Part shown: piece by piece, positions 46,558 to 55,110 of the stretch
Numbering within the stretch: the first letter of the stretch is position 1
How the letters are laid out: each line of letters opens with the position of its first letter
Assembly (NCBI RefSeq): GCF_001904725.1
Contig: NZ_MRCE01000007.1
Location: forward strand, 186,001-250,000
DNA: 64,000 bases
Origin: Phormidium ambiguum IAM M-71
GTDB taxonomy: Bacteria; Cyanobacteriota; Cyanobacteriia; Cyanobacteriales; Aerosakkonemataceae
Direction: 5' to 3'
Notes under the pieces: model-generated
Databases searched by the model: none
What the model saw: the letters and a program-made list of their open reading frames with translations, nothing else
What the model was told of the DNA's origin: nothing
Position numbers and translations under genes: made by a program

Positions 46558-47871
46558 ATGGTCACATTACCTGAAAAACAATCTCAATTTATCACTTCGG
46601 AAAGCCAAATATCAGGGAAAAAAATTCACCATCAAATAGTAATAATTGGTGGAGGTGCAGCAGGTGTTACTTCTGCTTCGCTGTTATTAATCCAAAATCC
46701 ATCTCTTGATATTGCCATCATTGAACCAGCAGAAAAACATTATTATCAACCTGGCTGGACAATGGTAGGTGGTGGAGTGTTTCAACTTCAAGACACGGTA
46801 AGAAATGAACAAGACTTGATTCCTCAAGATGTGAAATGGATTAAAGATTATGCAGTTAAATTAGATCCTGACAACAACAGAGTTTTAACCAAAGAAGGTT
46901 TGCAAGTTGAATACGATTATTTAATTGTTTGTCCGGGAATTCAAATTAACTGGCATCTAATTAAAGGATTGAAAGAAGCGATCGGTAAAAATGGCGTTAC
47001 CAGCAATTATTCCTCTATTTATGCACCTTATACTTGGGAACTTATTAAAAACTTTCAAGGTGGAAACGCTATATTTACCTATCCTAATACACCTATTAAA
47101 TGTGGCGGAGCACCGCAAAAAATAATGTACATGGCGGATGATATGTTCCGCAAATCAGGTGTAAGAGAGCGAACTAACGTTATCTATTGCACAACTACTA
47201 CTAAAATGTTTTTTGTTCCTGAATATTCAGACGTTTTAGATGGAGTAGTCGCCAAACGCAACATTCAAGTTAAATTCCGTTGCAACTTAAAAGAAATCAA
47301 AGCTGATAGCAAAGAAGCGATTTTCGACCTCACCAAGGATGATGAAACAGTAGAAGAAATCACCTTGAAATATGACATGATTCACGTTGCACCACCGCAA
47401 AGTGCACCCGACTTTATTAAAGAAAGTCCCCTGGCAATTCCCAATAATCCTTTTGGTTGGGTAGATGTGAATAAAGACACATTGCAACATAACCGATATT
47501 CCAATGTCTTTGCCTTGGGTGATGCTTCTTCTTTACCAACTTCTAAAACTGCGGCTGCTATTCGCAGACAAGCACCAGTTTTGGTAGAAAACTTGTTAGC
47601 TTTAATAACATCTCAACCTCTAAATAATCGTTATAACGGTTATACTTGTTGTCCCTTAATTACTGGCTACAACAAGTTAGTAATGGCAGAATTTGATGGT
47701 TATACTTTCACACCAATGTCCAGTTTTCCCTTCAATCCAGCTAAAGAACGTTGGAGTATGTGGGTAATGAAGAAAAATATTTTACCTTGGGTTTATTGGA
47801 ATCGGATGTTGAAAGGTCAACAGTTTGAAGGAGATTACATCAAGTTCATGCAGTGGAAAAAGCAGAAATAG
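46558..47871 (+). CDS. Sulfide:quinone oxidoreductase (type II-like)
   Basis: The start is placed at ATG 46558; the longer frame from TTG-like codons adds 16 unlikely residues. This 437-residue flavoprotein oxidises sulfide and passes electrons to plastoquinone. The FAD motif is IVIIGGGAAGVTSA at about residue 26. Redox Cys residues are seen in PIKCGGAPQKIMY and in GYTCCPLITGY. The Cys found near the start of type I enzymes is not obvious, which fits type II (SqrB). A VFALGDASSLPTSKTAAAIRRQ stretch binds the second flavin half. It confers sulfide tolerance or detoxification and is monocistronic. Confidence 0.9.
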   Translation: MVTLPEKQSQFITSESQISGKKIHHQIVIIGGGAAGVTSASLLLIQNPSLDIAIIEPAEKHYYQPGWTMVGGGVFQLQDTVRNEQDLIPQDVKWIKDYAVKLDPDNNRVLTKEGLQVEYDYLIVCPGIQINWHLIKGLKEAIGKNGVTSNYSSIYAPYTWELIKNFQGGNAIFTYPNTPIKCGGAPQKIMYMADDMFRKSGVRERTNVIYCTTTTKMFFVPEYSDVLDGVVAKRNIQVKFRCNLKEIKADSKEAIFDLTKDDETVEEITLKYDMIHVAPPQSAPDFIKESPLAIPNNPFGWVDVNKDTLQHNRYSNVFALGDASSLPTSKTAAAIRRQAPVLVENLLALITSQPLNNRYNGYTCCPLITGYNKLVMAEFDGYTFTPMSSFPFNPAKERWSMWVMKKNILPWVYWNRMLKGQQFEGDYIKFMQWKKQK

Positions 47872-47921
47872 GAAAGGATAACTGTAAAACAATTTCACGT
47901 TAATTTTGATATCAATCAATT

Positions 47922-47989
47922 TGTAAGGACGGGTTTAGCCAATATATTGGGCAAGCCACCATCAAAATTTTCCCAAAACCCGCCCCTAC
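47922..47989. repeat. Hairpin repeat, GTAAGGACGGGTTT copy
   Basis: TGTAAGGACGGGTTT (47922-47936) pairs with AAACCCGCCCCTAC (47976-47989), with a single mismatch. It belongs to the family at 11425-11493. It follows the sulfide reductase gene. Confidence 0.65.
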
Positions 47990-48033
47990 TAGATATGAAT
48001 CATTCATTTCGTGAATTGGTATAAGCTAAAAAA

Positions 48034-48069
48034 GTAGAGACGTTGTATGCAACATCTCTACTTTTTTTT
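48034..48069. terminator. Bidirectional terminator between sqr and the precursor genes
   Basis: GTAGAGACGTTG (48034-48045) and CAACATCTCTAC (48050-48061) form a strong stem with one mismatch. A run of T follows on the plus strand and AAAAA precedes on the left (about 48028-48033), which serves the minus strand. It ends both the sqr transcript and the minus-strand precursor transcript. The arms are related to 44793-44820. Confidence 0.75.
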
Positions 48070-48088
48070 AAATTCCGCACCAAGCATT

Positions 48089-48718
48089 TTAAAGAAGAAT
48101 GTTTGTTAAACTACCAGAAGAATAATTAGACCAAGTATTTTGATCGGATGTATTTCGTAACAAAGCTAAAGCTAATCCATCATAAGCAATATTAGTTAAC
48201 TTGTAAGAGCCATATTTTCCATCAAGATCGACTAGTGATACGGTGTTGTTACCTTCGTATATCCATAATTCCATTGTTGACAGTGCTTCTTCTATTTGAA
48301 GGCGTGCTTCAGTAGATTGATCGAGTAAATGAAAACATTGTTGGTTAACTAAAATACCAGTTCCATGCCAATAACTATTGACGGTAGCGGCTCTGCGACC
48401 CGCTGTTCCACCTGCTACTGCTTCTAACTCTTCTTCATCCAGTTCATAGTCATCTAATTCATCAAAATTAGGCTCAGTTTTTTGACTAGCCCAACATAGA
48501 GCAAACTGCAAATCTAAGATAGTAAAGTCGTAGCCAAATTCAGCAGCTATTTCCTGAAAATTTTCGGGATTTTTAGCATTTTCTAAAGCAGATTTTAATG
48601 TAGGATTCTGTTCGATATTTTGACATAGCTCATAAATGCTTTGTTGCGCTTTGACAAAAGCATATTCTGTAGTAGGTAAGTTTTCTGCATTAATCGGCCC
48701 GATCGCATTTGTCAACAT
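48089..48718 (-). CDS. Nif11-leader RiPP precursor with very long core (first paralogue)
   Basis: This 209-residue precursor-like protein has residues 1-104 as a Nif11-type leader. ALENAKNPENFQEIAAEFGYDFTILDLQFAL carries the helix and FGYDFT mark, and DDYELDEEELEAVAGG is a textbook double-Gly cleavage signal (GG at 103-104). The remaining 105 residues are far longer than a normal lanthipeptide core and look like a folded domain (NSYWHGTGI, CFHLLDQS, EGNNTVSLVDLDG). They end in a Ser/Thr/Asn-rich tail (NTSDQNTWSNYSSGS). Only Cys128 lies in the core. AGAGGAAAC sits at good spacing before the ATG. A LanM gene lies upstream on the same strand. Confidence 0.88.
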   Translation of the reverse strand: MLTNAIGPINAENLPTTEYAFVKAQQSIYELCQNIEQNPTLKSALENAKNPENFQEIAAEFGYDFTILDLQFALCWASQKTEPNFDELDDYELDEEELEAVAGGTAGRRAATVNSYWHGTGILVNQQCFHLLDQSTEARLQIEEALSTMELWIYEGNNTVSLVDLDGKYGSYKLTNIAYDGLALALLRNTSDQNTWSNYSSGSLTNILL

Positions 48719-48923
48719 TAGTAGTTTCCTCTAAATTTCAAGATCAACACTCCTCATAAACAGGAGTAACTATAACTTGCTAAATCGATCTGGTTTTCTG
48801 TATTTTGGCAGACATAATAAACATTTAGAAATATGTGTTTAGAAAATTACAAAAGTTGAGAATTGGGTGATTTTCTAAACTTTTAGCAACAATTCATACT
48901 ATGGGTTACTTGTTTCACAACAG

Positions 48924-49517
48924 CTAAAAAATTATTTCCCAATATGAAGAAGAGAAAATACTGTCACTTCGCGCAAATTTACCGTTCTGTGTGATATTAC
49001 TTATTAAAAATGAACCCTTTTGTCCATCCTTATCAGTTACTTTAACGGTATTATTACCCATCCATGTCCATTCCTCCATGTATTGCAGTGCTTCGACTAT
49101 TACTTTTCGCTGATCGAGAGATTCCTGCAATAAGTAAAAACAGTCATCTTCTACTTGAATCCCTGTTTCATGCCAATAGCTATTCCGAAATGCACCTCGT
49201 CTGGTACCACCTGCTACTGCTTCCAATTCTTCTTCATCTAATTCGTAATCATCAAATTCATCAGAAATGGAATAGTTGTTGGCTAATTCCAAATTGATAG
49301 CAATTTGTAAATCTGAAACTGTGAATTCATAGCCATTCTCAGCTGCAATTTCGAGGAAAGAATCAATATCTTTTGTTTGCTCTATTTGAGATTTAAGATC
49401 GCCACTATTCTCTATGGCTTTAAACAAATTGTAGATAGCTTGTTGAGTTTTAACAAAGTGGCACTCTTCAGCAGGTAATTCTTCTACATTAATTGATTGA
49501 ACTGGAAGATCTGACAT
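48924..49517 (-). CDS. Nif11-leader RiPP precursor with very long core (second paralogue)
   Basis: This 197-residue paralogue of the neighbouring precursor also has a leader of exactly 104 residues. The NGYEFTVSDLQIAI stretch matches the Nif11 helix, and DDYELDEEELEAVAGG is identical at the cleavage site. The 93-residue core shares NSYWHETGI, DDCFYLLQES, EALQYMEEW and MGNNTVKVTDKDGQKGS with the other copy. It also has a single Cys (126), at the equivalent position. Its tail is short and Ser-rich (SDSIFSSSYWEIIF). The gene is 205 bases upstream of the other copy and about 800 bases downstream of the LanM gene, all on one strand. The ribosome site is weak. Confidence 0.88.
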   Translation of the reverse strand: MSDLPVQSINVEELPAEECHFVKTQQAIYNLFKAIENSGDLKSQIEQTKDIDSFLEIAAENGYEFTVSDLQIAINLELANNYSISDEFDDYELDEEELEAVAGGTRRGAFRNSYWHETGIQVEDDCFYLLQESLDQRKVIVEALQYMEEWTWMGNNTVKVTDKDGQKGSFLISNITQNGKFARSDSIFSSSYWEIIF

Positions 49518-50316
49518 GATAACTTCGATCGCTAAATGGTATTGTAAACACTGGTAATCAATTGGCTAAAATCAATTAGCACATCTGCCTTGATTTACAT
49601 AATTTTTATTTTTTGCAACCAGTTATAATTTTTGTTTAATCTATATAAAGTTTAATTGGATAAATTTTAAATAGGGATAAATTAACGATGAAGTTATAAA
49701 GAAGATTTCAAGAGTTTCTTCTAGAAAAAGTACAGAAATACACGGTTAAAACCCGGAGCAAAAGTTTTTTCAATTTTAATTCTTAGCACATTACAATTTG
49801 TTGTTTTGGCTACAAAATTTATCCGTATTTTTATGGATGAAATTTTAGTTAATTTAGTGACTTAAATCATATTCGTTTGATTTCAAACCTTGTAAAGACT
49901 TTACATATAGCGCCTCCACAGGGTTTAGAATTATGAGATTATGGTTTAACCATACAAACACAGCGCACGTCGTCTCAGCAGAATCAAGAATACAAAGGGT
50001 ATTTAATACTACTCAGTTTCAAGGTAAATTCTTCCTTTAACCCAAAAAATACTGACTCAAGTAAATGGAACTGGACTTACGCACTGAGACTAAACAAAGA
50101 GTTATAGCGCCTTACATCCGTACTTTAGCGTAGATTGAGATCTAGGACTTACGCAGATACTCTAGATACAGGGGCAACCACAGGGGGATTGCTTCTACAA
50201 GTTGTGTTTATTCTCATAATTTGCGGAAGTCCTGAGTAGTACAGCGAAACACGCTAACGTTTTAGACGCGAAGAGAACAGGAAAAATATAAAGGGGTAGC
50301 AAACTTAGATTTGGTA
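49518..50316. other. 800-base gap between LanM and the precursor genes
   Basis: No frame with a Nif11 leader or double-Gly signal was found on either strand. The gap probably carries a separate promoter for the precursor genes. It contains the GGACTTACGCA repeat (50143-50233) and a second isolated GGACTTACGCA at about 50083. The rest is AT-rich and apparently non-coding. Confidence 0.55.
50143..50233. repeat. Full-length GGACTTACGCA dispersed repeat with inverted ends
   Basis: The left end AGGACTTACGCAGA and the right end TTTGCGGAAGTCCT are imperfect inverted repeats. The interior matches the 12295-12365 copy. The size (about 90 bases) and inverted ends fit a MITE-like element. It lies between the lanthipeptide synthetase and its precursors. 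Confidence 0.65.
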
Positions 50317-53300
50317 TTAATCCCAAAGTAGAACGGAAGGTAACAGTTCTGGGTATGCTAACCGAAGTAATTCGTAGCCAATTCCCGAAGTTCCTTGAAA
50401 AAAGCTGGGACTAAATACAGAATTAGGTAAATTCGGTAACTTATATCCTCCAGATTTTTCTGCCCAATTAACTGCCCAAGTGGTTCTTTGTTCCGCAATT
50501 AATTTTAAGTTAGGACGGGATAGTTTTTCCGCAGCCACTTGTAATAGTTCTATGCGACCAAAATTACCACAACAAACGCAATCTACATCTTGTAAACTAT
50601 ATTTTTGCGTTGTTTGTAAAGCAATTTCTATATCCTGTTCAATTTCATTTGTGTTTAAAATTGACCAGCTACCCAATCTAGCTAATCCAATTCCAGTTGC
50701 ACCATGACACCAACTGACTGCAAAACTAGGTTGACCATTTTGTTGAGCAAATGCTCGAAAATCAGGCCAATTTGCCGCAGTCGGGGAAAATACGCTACGC
50801 TCATAATTAATACCGTCAATTGCTGCGGTTAAAAAAGCTTCATTTTGTGTAACTGCATAAAGTTGTAATAGAGCATAAGCAATCCCTGCGGCACCATGAG
50901 AAAAGCCTGTATAATGTTTTTGTCCTAAAATCTGCCAAGCTTTGCCTGATTTATAATTTTGAGTGGAAAGATTTGGATAGATAATTTGTTTTTTTGGTTC
51001 TGTTTGATGGGCAAGTAAATGTTGGCCGCAATTAACAGCTATTGCTAGTACATTTCGATCTTTTGTGACTTTGTATAAAGCTAATAATCCTAATATTGCT
51101 CCGGCTGCGCCGCCAATAATATCAAATTGTTTGTCAGTATTTATGAGTTCGGGAGTAATTAATCGAGCAACAGCTAAAGCATCTTCTAAAAGTGTTGGTT
51201 CTTGGAGAAATTGACTGGCTTTCACTAAGGAATAAATAATGGAACCTAAACCTGTACCTCCGCCAATTCCTACGCGCACAAATTTGCGAATAGATTCAAA
51301 ATCAGCTGTTTGAATAATTTTTTGAATTGGTTGAAAAGCAGCTAAACTTAGTTGATGAAATTGTTGTGTGCCTCTGACATAATCTAATGCTGATAAAAAT
51401 AATGCAATTCCGCCATTGCCGTTGTACAAATCTTCAGGTAAAGGCATTAGTTGAAAAATTTCGACGTTAGGAATATAGGCAAAACTAATCCACTTTACAC
51501 TGCCATCTTTTCCCCAAATTACTCGTTGTTCTATTTCTGTAGCAATGCGATTTGCTTCTTGAAGTAACTGCTTTTTACTTAAAGGTTGTAAATGAGACAA
51601 ATCTTGGGGAATTAAGTTGTTTAAGCTGGGAGTTAGGGGATGATTAATAAAGTTATTTCGCACTACTCTGGCATAAAAGGAACCTTGTATTATCTCTATT
51701 TGTTGAGCTAAATTTGTTTCGTTTAAATCTTGTATTTGGCAGATAACTGCCTGATAACTCGAATCTTTAAAGTATTGTTCTATGGGTTGTTCTACTCCTA
51801 TTGTTAGGTCTTGACTGTCGGTATAAGCGCCAAAGTAGGGAATATCCATTTGTTCCATTGCTTTTAGTTCAGCATGAAAGATTGACCAAGCATTTGGTTT
51901 TTGGTCAGTAAGCAAAAAAGCACGGGAGAGAATGTCTAATTCAATGCTGCGATCGATCCCATTAAGAAAAAATTGTGGTGCAAAAGTTTTCTGTAGAATT
52001 GTCCAATAAATTCTAGTGGCGCGAAAAATAAACCGCACGCGCTGATTTTTCATTAATAATAAAGGGGTGTTGGATGCTAGCAAAATTTCTCGTTTTTCCA
52101 TTAAAAACTGATACATTTGCTCAAATCCACTGACTATCTCGGCTAAATAATCATTGGGAGACAGGGGAAATTTATTTAAAACTGGAACATTAGGAGGAAT
52201 GGAAAATTGTAAATCTTTTGTCCCTCCTCCTTCTTCTGGTGGTGCGGTTACTTGGGCTTCAACACTACCTAAAGCGCTAGTATCATAAGCTAACCGCTTG
52301 TTTTTTCCAAATTCCCAACGGGGTAATAAACCTGTGCGTAAAACTGAGTCAGCGAAGTGGGAATTTACCGTAATTTCTGCTTCAGTTTCTGATTGTAATT
52401 CTGCTAATGGATTGACTTCTTGGTGCATGATAGTTTCCATATCAATTAACACCAAATGTTCTCCATGTGCGATTAAGTTTTCCCGGTGACAGTCAACTAC
52501 TCGTAGTGCATAAAGCAGACATAATAACATTCCAGAACGTTGATAAAAACGCTTGGCTGCGGCTTCGTCTTCACAAGGTAAATGTTCTACATATTCTACC
52601 CAGCCGTGTGTTTGGTAATCGCAAACTTTTAAAATTTTGAATTTTAAAGGTATTCCTTGCTGATTGCACCATTCTAAAAACTGTGTATAAGCTACTTCTG
52701 CTCCTAAACCTTTGGGTTTATATACTAGTTGCAATCCTGATTCAAAAGAGAGTGCAATTACTGTTTTACCGCCATTATGAGGATCGGAAAGTGCTGGATT
52801 TATTTTAATAACTTTTCCTAACTTATAACTGGCATTTTGTTTTGGTTGGAATACTTGGGTAATATCATTTAAGTTAGCTTGCAAACGCTGTAAAAAGTTC
52901 GCTGTTGCTTCTACCCAGAAGTCAACTGCTGTTGCCATTAATCTGCCTAGTACAGGATAATTCTGGAAAAAATTTATTAGTCCATCTTGCAAAATTTTTT
53001 GGACAAAAGCATCATACTGTACTTTAATTTGCGCTCGATCGCCTGTAGATTGGCGCAATAAATTAAGTAAATTTTGACCTAAAGGACGAGAACGTGCAAA
53101 TTCATATTCTAAAGTTTTTCCACTTAAATTTAAAAGTTGATTTAGTAAATTACGTTCTAATGTAAAATAAGCAGAACTTGAAAGTAAATCTAAAAGCAAT
53201 GATGCTGGAAAATTTAGCGAATTGAATAATTTTCTTCTGGCTATATAGATAGCTGGTAGTAATATTTCTTTAAAGGGCAATTTAATTCCGGGATCTAGAG

Positions 53301-53727
53301 GTAATCGATCGATATGATTAATTATTGGATGATTAGATTCATCATCAGAAATAAAATAATGCTGATCTTTGAGTTCACAAGCAAAAATTTCTGCTCTTTT
53401 TTCTGGATCGTTAAATAATAACCAAGCAGCCTCGATAATTTCGCTTAAAGTATCTGCCCAAGTTGGCAAAATTTCAGGATTTACAGTGGGAAGCGATCGC
53501 ACAATTTGATTGGCTTGTTCTAAATTCAAATTATCCCAGATCAAGCGTTTGGCAAACTTTTCTCTGTTTCCTTGGGCTACCACTTGACACCAACGTTCCC
53601 AACGCGGATGATTTTGTGATTCACTAGTATCTGTATCATTAACTGCAAATGGTGGCATTGAAAGGCGCTCTGACAGAGAGGTAGCTTGGGCTACAATTTT
53701 TGCTAAGTCGGATTTGGCGATTTTCAT
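50317..53727 (-). CDS. Class II lanthipeptide synthetase LanM (CCG / ProcM-like)
   Basis: This 1136-residue LanM has an N-terminal dehydratase (DUF4135) and a C-terminal LanC-like cyclase. The dehydratase shows VYKPKGLGAE with the kinase-like Lys, VVDCHRENLIAHG near 405-415, VLIDMETI, and FRATRIYW with the Arg/Thr pair. The cyclase (about 780-1136) has GFSHGAAGIAY near 940, a zinc-ligand Cys in SWCHGATGIG near 1005 and a Cys-Cys-Gly (VCCGNFGR) near 1050. That is the three-Cys zinc site of the substrate-tolerant ProcM clade. Precursor genes with Nif11 leaders lie downstream. No lantibiotic transporter or immunity gene is nearby. It is expected to phosphorylate and eliminate Ser/Thr, then add Cys to form thioether rings. 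Confidence 0.95.
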   Translation of the reverse strand: MKIAKSDLAKIVAQATSLSERLSMPPFAVNDTDTSESQNHPRWERWCQVVAQGNREKFAKRLIWDNLNLEQANQIVRSLPTVNPEILPTWADTLSEIIEAAWLLFNDPEKRAEIFACELKDQHYFISDDESNHPIINHIDRLPLDPGIKLPFKEILLPAIYIARRKLFNSLNFPASLLLDLLSSSAYFTLERNLLNQLLNLSGKTLEYEFARSRPLGQNLLNLLRQSTGDRAQIKVQYDAFVQKILQDGLINFFQNYPVLGRLMATAVDFWVEATANFLQRLQANLNDITQVFQPKQNASYKLGKVIKINPALSDPHNGGKTVIALSFESGLQLVYKPKGLGAEVAYTQFLEWCNQQGIPLKFKILKVCDYQTHGWVEYVEHLPCEDEAAAKRFYQRSGMLLCLLYALRVVDCHRENLIAHGEHLVLIDMETIMHQEVNPLAELQSETEAEITVNSHFADSVLRTGLLPRWEFGKNKRLAYDTSALGSVEAQVTAPPEEGGGTKDLQFSIPPNVPVLNKFPLSPNDYLAEIVSGFEQMYQFLMEKREILLASNTPLLLMKNQRVRFIFRATRIYWTILQKTFAPQFFLNGIDRSIELDILSRAFLLTDQKPNAWSIFHAELKAMEQMDIPYFGAYTDSQDLTIGVEQPIEQYFKDSSYQAVICQIQDLNETNLAQQIEIIQGSFYARVVRNNFINHPLTPSLNNLIPQDLSHLQPLSKKQLLQEANRIATEIEQRVIWGKDGSVKWISFAYIPNVEIFQLMPLPEDLYNGNGGIALFLSALDYVRGTQQFHQLSLAAFQPIQKIIQTADFESIRKFVRVGIGGGTGLGSIIYSLVKASQFLQEPTLLEDALAVARLITPELINTDKQFDIIGGAAGAILGLLALYKVTKDRNVLAIAVNCGQHLLAHQTEPKKQIIYPNLSTQNYKSGKAWQILGQKHYTGFSHGAAGIAYALLQLYAVTQNEAFLTAAIDGINYERSVFSPTAANWPDFRAFAQQNGQPSFAVSWCHGATGIGLARLGSWSILNTNEIEQDIEIALQTTQKYSLQDVDCVCCGNFGRIELLQVAAEKLSRPNLKLIAEQRTTWAVNWAEKSGGYKLPNLPNSVFSPSFFQGTSGIGYELLRLAYPELLPSVLLWD

Positions 53728-54010
53728 AGTATTACATTACGGTTATTAATAATCAGTAGCTGGTAGTTGGTAATAAGTTTGAATAGAAAAGTAAATTACC
53801 GACTATTGAAACAGAGCCAAGAGCAAGAGCGTAAGCGGATCATAAGTTTTGCTGCAAATATCGTCAGTCTTATTATTCCCAAGTTAGCAATAAATGTCCC
53901 TTTTGTATTTAAGTAATTTTTCCAGATTGTTAAAGATTGTCATTGTATCTGCTTCCTGTTGTTACATTCACAAAGCTTAAACTGATAACTTTGCGCTCTC
54001 TTAAACCTAG

Positions 54011-55096
54011 TTAGCAATCATAATCTTCATGGGGAGCAATTTCATTCCAATTATATGCCATATAATCAACTAATTGTGTTAATTCTCTTGTCCATTTTCG
54101 GCGCAAAGCGACATATAAATCGGCTCCTTCTTCTAAATTACTGACAGTTTTAATGTTTTGTGCATTGAGTCTTTCCACTGCGAGATAATATCGTTTTCTC
54201 CAGTTCTCTTCCTCTTGTTCGCTAATGAATAAATGCCGTTTTGGTAACAGAGACTTCGATAAGATGTTGAGTAGGTGCATTCCACCTCCCCATAATTCTG
54301 CAACTGCGGCAGAATTGATTAGCGATCGATATTTTTTTTCATGTAAAGCAGTTTTGATTAATGTACTAGTATCCATTACTAAAAATAGAATTCTTGGTAA
54401 GGCGTAGTAAGCTTGCGGTAGATTGATGTAAATTAACACTGGATAAGCTTTTTGTGATTCCAGTAAATCAATTAAATCTCTAGCTATATTAGAAATATCC
54501 TGCTGGGCATTATTAGAATTATTATGTGATATAAGTTTAGCTAAAAGTTCTGTGGCATCTGCTGTACCTCCAGAACGATGATACATACTGAGAGCAAAAG
54601 TATTGCGTTTAATAATTGAAGTATATACTGACAGGATATAGGTGATTGTTAATGTAAAAATAGAAAAACCGATCGCCGCTTGGAGTACCATCAACAATCT
54701 ATGAAAATCTGTTTTAGGCACCAAATCTCCTGTACCTAGTGTAGTTAAAGAATATCCACTATAGTAAAGTGCTGCGGCAAAATCCATTTCTGTACCGCCA
54801 TTATCGGACTGAATCTCAAATCCTAAATTAGGCCAAACAATAAAAGTAAAACCAAAAAGTAGTAATAATAACCAAGTAGTAACAATGATAATAATCATCA
54901 TCGAGCCACTATGGGAAAATATTTGCTTTTTAAATCTCGGAAAAAGTTTAGCAACAAATCGAAAGAGAAGCCAGATTAATTTAGAGAGTGGCACACTGAT
55001 GAGACTGCTATCAATTCGGGGATGCAAAACAGTGAGGTAAATGTCTATTAAAGCAATAATTACTAACCCTAAACCTGCGATAGTGAACAAATACAT
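54011..55096 (-). CDS. Two-TM potassium-channel-like protein with soluble C-terminus
   Basis: This 361-residue membrane protein has an N-terminal helix, a second helix (MMIIIIVTTWLLLLLFGFTFIVW), and a pore-loop region with the filter TLGTGDLVP near 117-125, instead of the TVGYG of K+ channels. A final helix (LQAAIGFSIFTLTITYILSVY) and a roughly 190-residue cytoplasmic domain follow. The filter change makes K+ selectivity uncertain. It starts 14 bases after the stop of the PAS histidine-kinase gene, so both form one operon, which suggests that the kinase controls or senses ion flow. Confidence 0.85.
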   Translation of the reverse strand: MYLFTIAGLGLVIIALIDIYLTVLHPRIDSSLISVPLSKLIWLLFRFVAKLFPRFKKQIFSHSGSMMIIIIVTTWLLLLLFGFTFIVWPNLGFEIQSDNGGTEMDFAAALYYSGYSLTTLGTGDLVPKTDFHRLLMVLQAAIGFSIFTLTITYILSVYTSIIKRNTFALSMYHRSGGTADATELLAKLISHNNSNNAQQDISNIARDLIDLLESQKAYPVLIYINLPQAYYALPRILFLVMDTSTLIKTALHEKKYRSLINSAAVAELWGGGMHLLNILSKSLLPKRHLFISEQEEENWRKRYYLAVERLNAQNIKTVSNLEEGADLYVALRRKWTRELTQLVDYMAYNWNEIAPHEDYDC

Positions 55097-55110
55097 AAGC
55101 TGATTTTTAA

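Noticed and set aside
49518-50316. A third precursor gene between LanM and the two precursors
   Set aside because: Both strands were searched for a Nif11 helix or ELEEVAGG-like cleavage signal and none was found.
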